DNA of 64,000 nucleotides from Capsicum annuum (Eukaryota; Streptophyta; Magnoliopsida; Solanales; Solanaceae): positions 54,349,917 through 54,413,916 of the forward strand of contig NC_061115.1 in the NCBI RefSeq assembly GCF_002878395.1, read 5' to 3'. How positions within the stretch are numbered: the stretch's first letter is position 1; each line of letters begins with the position of its first letter. Shown here piece by piece: positions 60,600 through 64,000 of the stretch. The position numbers and the translations under genes are program-made. Below the pieces are notes generated by a model. The model saw nothing but the letters and a program-made list of their open reading frames with translations. It was not told the DNA's origin and ran no database searches.

Positions 60600-61480
60600 C
60601 TTGATGAATCAATTTTTCTCGCTAAAATTAGCTATGATCTAGAGATAGGTATCGTTGATAAAGTATGTACTTGTTGGTCTACCTCAGTATCATATCTTTT
60701 CACGTATACATTCATAAGAATAACTTTGGAAGAAAGCAATAGAGATAGACACAAATTTGAGGATTCACTCAAGAAAGAGAGGGACCTGGTCCCATCTCTC
60801 AGGTTAGTATCGTGAATGTGCATTTTATTATTTTTCATAAAAAGTTGCATTTTCTCTCTCTATGTCAAAAATTTATCTTATCCTAAAAGAAAGATGACTC
60901 ACCCCAAAATTGAAATTAATCATATATTATTCTTTCCAAAAGACCTTCCTTTTGCTTATTCGTTCCCTTAAATCTTGTTGTACCTAAACTCTCTCTTGAC
61001 AAAAGAAAAATCTAAAGACAAATAACCCTCTTGTGACAAGGATTTCCAAATGGTTGCTAATTCCTCATTCTCGTGTCTCTCAAAGGACTCTGAACTTAGT
61101 ATAGATAAAAATACACTGTCAAAGCTTCTTTAAAAACATCTTTCTTCTCCTACCCTTCCAAAGACAAACTCCTTCTTCACTCAACTCATTGATTAAGATT
61201 CATCCCTTAATCTTCATAACCTTTCTGGTTGTAAATAGACAGATGATGCTTAGGTTGCTGAAAATCTCTTGTTGCTATCAAACAACCCAAGAAATAGAAT
61301 ATTTAGTCCTAAGGAATAAGATGTCAGTAAGATAACAAGAAACATTGGAGAGATTTCTAGAAGTTCTACTAAGAAGCAACAGATTTCTAAAGGACCTGTT
61401 CCTAAGAAGAGAAAAATTACTGAATGAGAAGCTATCTATGTTTCTAAAAATGGAAAAAAAGATAAAGAAGAAAATATGTA
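60600..61480 (+). mobile_element. Post-pol spacer of copia H before ORF3
   Basis: Sequence after RNase H with no recognisable domain. It holds a perfect palindrome GGGACCTGGTCCC at 60781-60793, flanked by agaga and atctct that extend the pairing, and another with one mismatch at 61391-61403 just before ORF3. Toward 61380-61480 it codes for a Lys-rich stretch with frameshifts (KKQQISKGPVPKKRKIT), perhaps the N-terminus of ORF3. Confidence 0.55.
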
Positions 61481-62505
61481 TCTAAAGAAGTGCGAAATAG
61501 GTTTCTGAGAAATCAAAACGTGCTAATTGGAAGGATCTTTGAAAGTGTATTTATCAAACTAGGTATGATGGAATTAGTTGAGCTTGTTAAACATCAGAGA
61601 TGGCTCCCTATTATAAAAAGACCTATTCCCATAGTCATTGATAAGGTAGTCAGGGAATTCTATTCCACATTGGATTTTTCTAAAGATAGACTGAAGATGA
61701 CTATTGTAGTTCAAGGGAATAAGCTGAATCTTGATGCTGTGTTAGGAGAATTTTGGATGTTCCTATTAGTGATGTGAAGACTGTCTCAAAACAACAACCC
61801 TCAATAGATTTTATAGAAAATACATCAAAGGTTAACGGAAAATTTTTGGCTACAGTAATTAGGAAATCACTCAAGAGTGAGCTACAATTAGTCTTTGATT
61901 AAACAAAGTGATTTTGCCTGGATCACAATAGAGAAACATTGCTTCAGCTGCTGATTTGTATGTGATAGAATGTCTTAGCATCTTTGAGTTCATTAATTTA
62001 CTTGTTTTAATGATGGAGCACATACATAAAGTTCAAGGAAATAATGGAAAACATGGAGTGTCTTATGGATACTGGTTGAACAGTGTCTTTGATCATTTTA
62101 GTATTTTCTATGAAAATGGAACAATTAGAACTATGATACACTATTTGGTATAAAAATCTGATCAAAACTGAGTGTGTGGAAAAGAAATCAAGAATCATTT
62201 TTCAAGAGGAGATCATGAATAAAATTGAGGAATTGAAGCTCAACACAACTGCTTATGATGTAGAGAATCTTAAATTACAAATGAAAATTCAACATCTGTC
62301 TAATGAGGATCCAAGGGTCTCTAAAAATCTTATAACTGAGAATGCTGAACTAAAAATAAGAGTTTCAAATCTAAATGAGGAGGTTCTTAGATTGAATGCA
62401 GAGATAAAGCAGCTAACCAAGGAATCGTTAAGCTATCATGCCATAAAAAATGATAAGATGGCTTTACTTATCCAAACCCTCTTACCATGTCCTTCACCTA
62501 TTTAA
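61481..62505 (+). pseudogene. ORF3 of copia H: plant-transposon-domain-like protein with coiled coil
   Basis: Three blocks on the plus strand, separated by frame changes at about 61890-61930 and a stop near 62151. Block 1 (61487-61890) includes WLPIIKRPIPIVIDKVVREF and YSTLDFSKDRLKMTIVVQGN. Block 2 (61900-62152) reads NKVILPGSQ, ASAADLYVIECLSIF, LMMEHIHKV and GVSYGYWLNSVFDHFSIF. Block 3 (62165-62503) is a likely coiled coil rich in Leu, Glu, Lys and Asn (ENAELKIRVSNLNEEVLRL). From memory, blocks 1 and 2 resemble uncharacterised plant proteins filed as putative plant transposon protein domain. Position and the coiled coil recall the envelope-like ORF of some Sireviruses. Function unknown. Confidence 0.6.
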
Positions 62506-62870
62506 ATTTTCTAGATTCCTGTGGCTTTTTCTATGGAACATTAAAGTCTTGCACTGAAATAATACTTAAATTTTACATATGAATAAATCCTTATTTGTAT
62601 GTTTCGTCTGTCTATTCCTTACTCTAAAATTTGTTTTTCATGTTGGTGTTTCTCCAGTGGCCATGAGTTAACTAACTGGTGCTTATTTTACTCTTGGTTT
62701 ACTATTTTTACTTTTCAATTATGCCAAAAGGGAAAATACTACTGAATTAATATGGTAGGGACTAGGTACAAATTGTGACACATATGAGGGATGATATGTT
62801 AAAGTGTGGGTATAATGAAGGAGGAAAGGTAAATGATTTGTAAAAAATTTGGGATGCATGGGGCATAGTT

Positions 62871-63046
62871 ATAGGGGAAAGAATATTGGTGAAGCATGTT
62901 GTTTCATGATTATAGGGGGAAGCATTATGCATAGTGATAGGGGACATTCATCGACTGTAGTAATGATCACTCTAATTGAATGAGATGAATGAACTTTGAT
63001 GCTAAAAAATTTGTGATTGGTTTCTTATCATCAAAAAGGGGGAAAA
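62871..63046 (+). other. Multiple polypurine tracts and inverted repeat before the H 3' LTR
   Basis: ATAGGGGAAAG (62871-62881), TATAGGGGGA (62911-62920) and GATAGGGGAC (62936-62945) precede the terminal tract AAAAAGGGGGAAAA (63033-63046) next to the LTR. An inverted repeat tttgatg (62995-63001) / catcaaa (63029-63035) flanks the terminal tract. Clustered tracts with a positioned inverted repeat are a described Sirevirus hallmark. Confidence 0.75.
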
Positions 63047-63047
63047 T

Positions 63048-63784
63048 TGCGATATTTTGTTTTGATAATGATCAGCTGATAACAAGGGACTAGGTCCCTG
63101 GGTCTTCATAAAAACATACAACTGTCACTGTCCTGCACAGTTTTCTTTGTTAGTGTAACAAATAGCGCAAGTGATTTGTGTACCTATCAGGACACCTAGC
63201 CTAATCAAAATTCTACCCTAATCACTATCCTAATATAAATAGAAGGGAATGTGTCTCAATTAAGAGTTTTTGCAGTATGATTATTCAAAGATATAAATCG
63301 ATAAAAACTTAAATATTGCTCAAGTTCCAAGATTTTGTCTGCTGAGAGTGTTTGTTCTTGAATCAAGCCTTGGTCTGTAATTGAATTACTCTTCTTCTAA
63401 GAGTAATGATTTTTTTATGTTTATTGAGTGCTTAGGTAGAGTTACCTTAGCTGATATTGGTTAGACTTAATCAATATTGAGGTTATATCTTGGAAGAGCT
63501 TTCAAGGAGAGTTTGTAATAAGTTATTACAAACTAGTGGAGCTTAGAGTTAGGTCCCAAATGGAGTCTATAATCATGAGTTTGATTATCGTGGATTTTTC
63601 AGTGCTTGTGAGGGAAAGCCATGTTTTTTCCTCCCTTGAGCCAGGAGGTTTCCATGTTAAACTACTGTGTTCTTTAATTTCCTACAAAGTTTTTGTTACC
63701 TACTGATTTACTGTTTTATTGCCTGTGTCTAACTCTAAGGAACCTGGTCCCTCGTAGTGTGGTGTAACCCCTCATATTTTAACA
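63048..63784 (+). mobile_element. 3' LTR of copia H
   Basis: TGCGATATT to TTTTAACA, 737 bp, partner of 54698-55437. It contains the palindromes at 63087 and 63740 and the TATA box at 63234. Confidence 0.93.
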
Positions 63785-63789
63785 ACTAG
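63785..63789 (+). other. Target-site duplication of copia H (right)
   Basis: actag, against acttg on the left. Confidence 0.75.
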
Positions 63790-63829
63790 AGATACCCATA
63801 ATGGCCAGACCCTAGTTCGATCCGTGACT
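63790..63829 (+). mobile_element. Last 40 bp of the 3' LTR of gypsy G
   Basis: agatacccataatggccaga… matches the end of G's 5' LTR (48030-48080), finishing ccgtgact where the 5' LTR has tcatgaca. Confidence 0.8.
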
Positions 63830-64000
63830 TTATTACTATATGAAAATTTTGCTAATGCCTAATGATACTCCTACTGACCTTCGAAGTCCATATCACAAGC
63901 GCAGAATGTATCCTTCAAAACTTGAATAGTTTTCTGTAACTGATCGTTAGTCTGGGGGTGAAAAGTTGTGATAAGGTAAACATGATTACCAAATCCTCCT
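63830..64000 (-). pseudogene. Element F integrase core (part 2)
   Basis: On the minus strand it reads TTFHPQTNDQLQKTIQVLKD, then CDMDFEG and ALAKFSYSN, the part of a gypsy integrase core that comes just before the SYHSSIEMAL found at 46122. With one copy of the target duplication removed the frame continues directly, showing that G split this gene. The catalytic Glu position (GQAERTIQ in B) is Gln-Lys here. It begins with ttatt, the right target duplication of G. Confidence 0.85.

Noticed and set aside
1..64000. Endogenous pararetrovirus sequences, common in Solanaceae
   Set aside because: All RT-like regions follow gypsy or copia domain order with LTRs; no movement or coat protein motifs of that group were seen.

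Overview
The window looks like intergenic DNA from a large plant genome. I infer a member of the Solanaceae, possibly pepper-like, from remembered resemblance of the LTR and gag sequences; no search was run. I found no intact host gene, rRNA, tRNA or CRISPR array. Nearly every stretch over 300 bp is a piece of an LTR retrotransposon, and all coding regions are broken by stops, frameshifts or deletions. Elements are named A to N here for reference.

Left part (1-16560): a Ty3/gypsy element B (+) is split by a related gypsy element A (-). B keeps a piece of its 5' LTR (1-1228), a shortened interior (10734-13847, reverse transcriptase deleted) and its 3' LTR (13848-16560). A has a truncated 3' LTR (1230-3230), a decayed chromodomain-type gag-pol (3432-8099), a PBS, and a full 5' LTR (8313-10733). 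A deletion fuses B's 5' LTR to A's 3' LTR at 1229.

Middle (16561-28411): a mosaic of truncated pieces. These are LTR M (16561-17956), the tail and LTR of gypsy K (17957-20985), an unrecognised stretch L with a PBS-like site, LTR J (22246-23813), a minus-strand gypsy I that lost its integrase (23814-28156), and a short LTR remnant N.

28412-40624: a Ty1/copia element D with short LTRs and a 5-bp target duplication (atctc), interrupted by a 7.45-kb gypsy element C (30502-37951, target duplication gccac) that keeps gag but no reverse transcriptase.

40630-64000: a four-level nest. Copia E (+) holds gypsy F (-), whose integrase gene holds gypsy G (+), whose 3' LTR holds H (54698-63784), a Sirevirus-like copia element. 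H keeps TG...CA termini and carries an extra region after pol with a conserved-looking plant domain and a coiled coil (ORF3), a dispersed palindrome GGACCWGGTCC, and several polypurine tracts.

The most interesting signals are: (1) a 5-bp stem with 4-nt loop 43-46 nt before the 3' end of the LTRs of A, B, C and M, with compensatory base changes; (2) ORF3 and the palindrome array of H; (3) clusters of dyads at similar positions in several unrelated gypsy LTRs.
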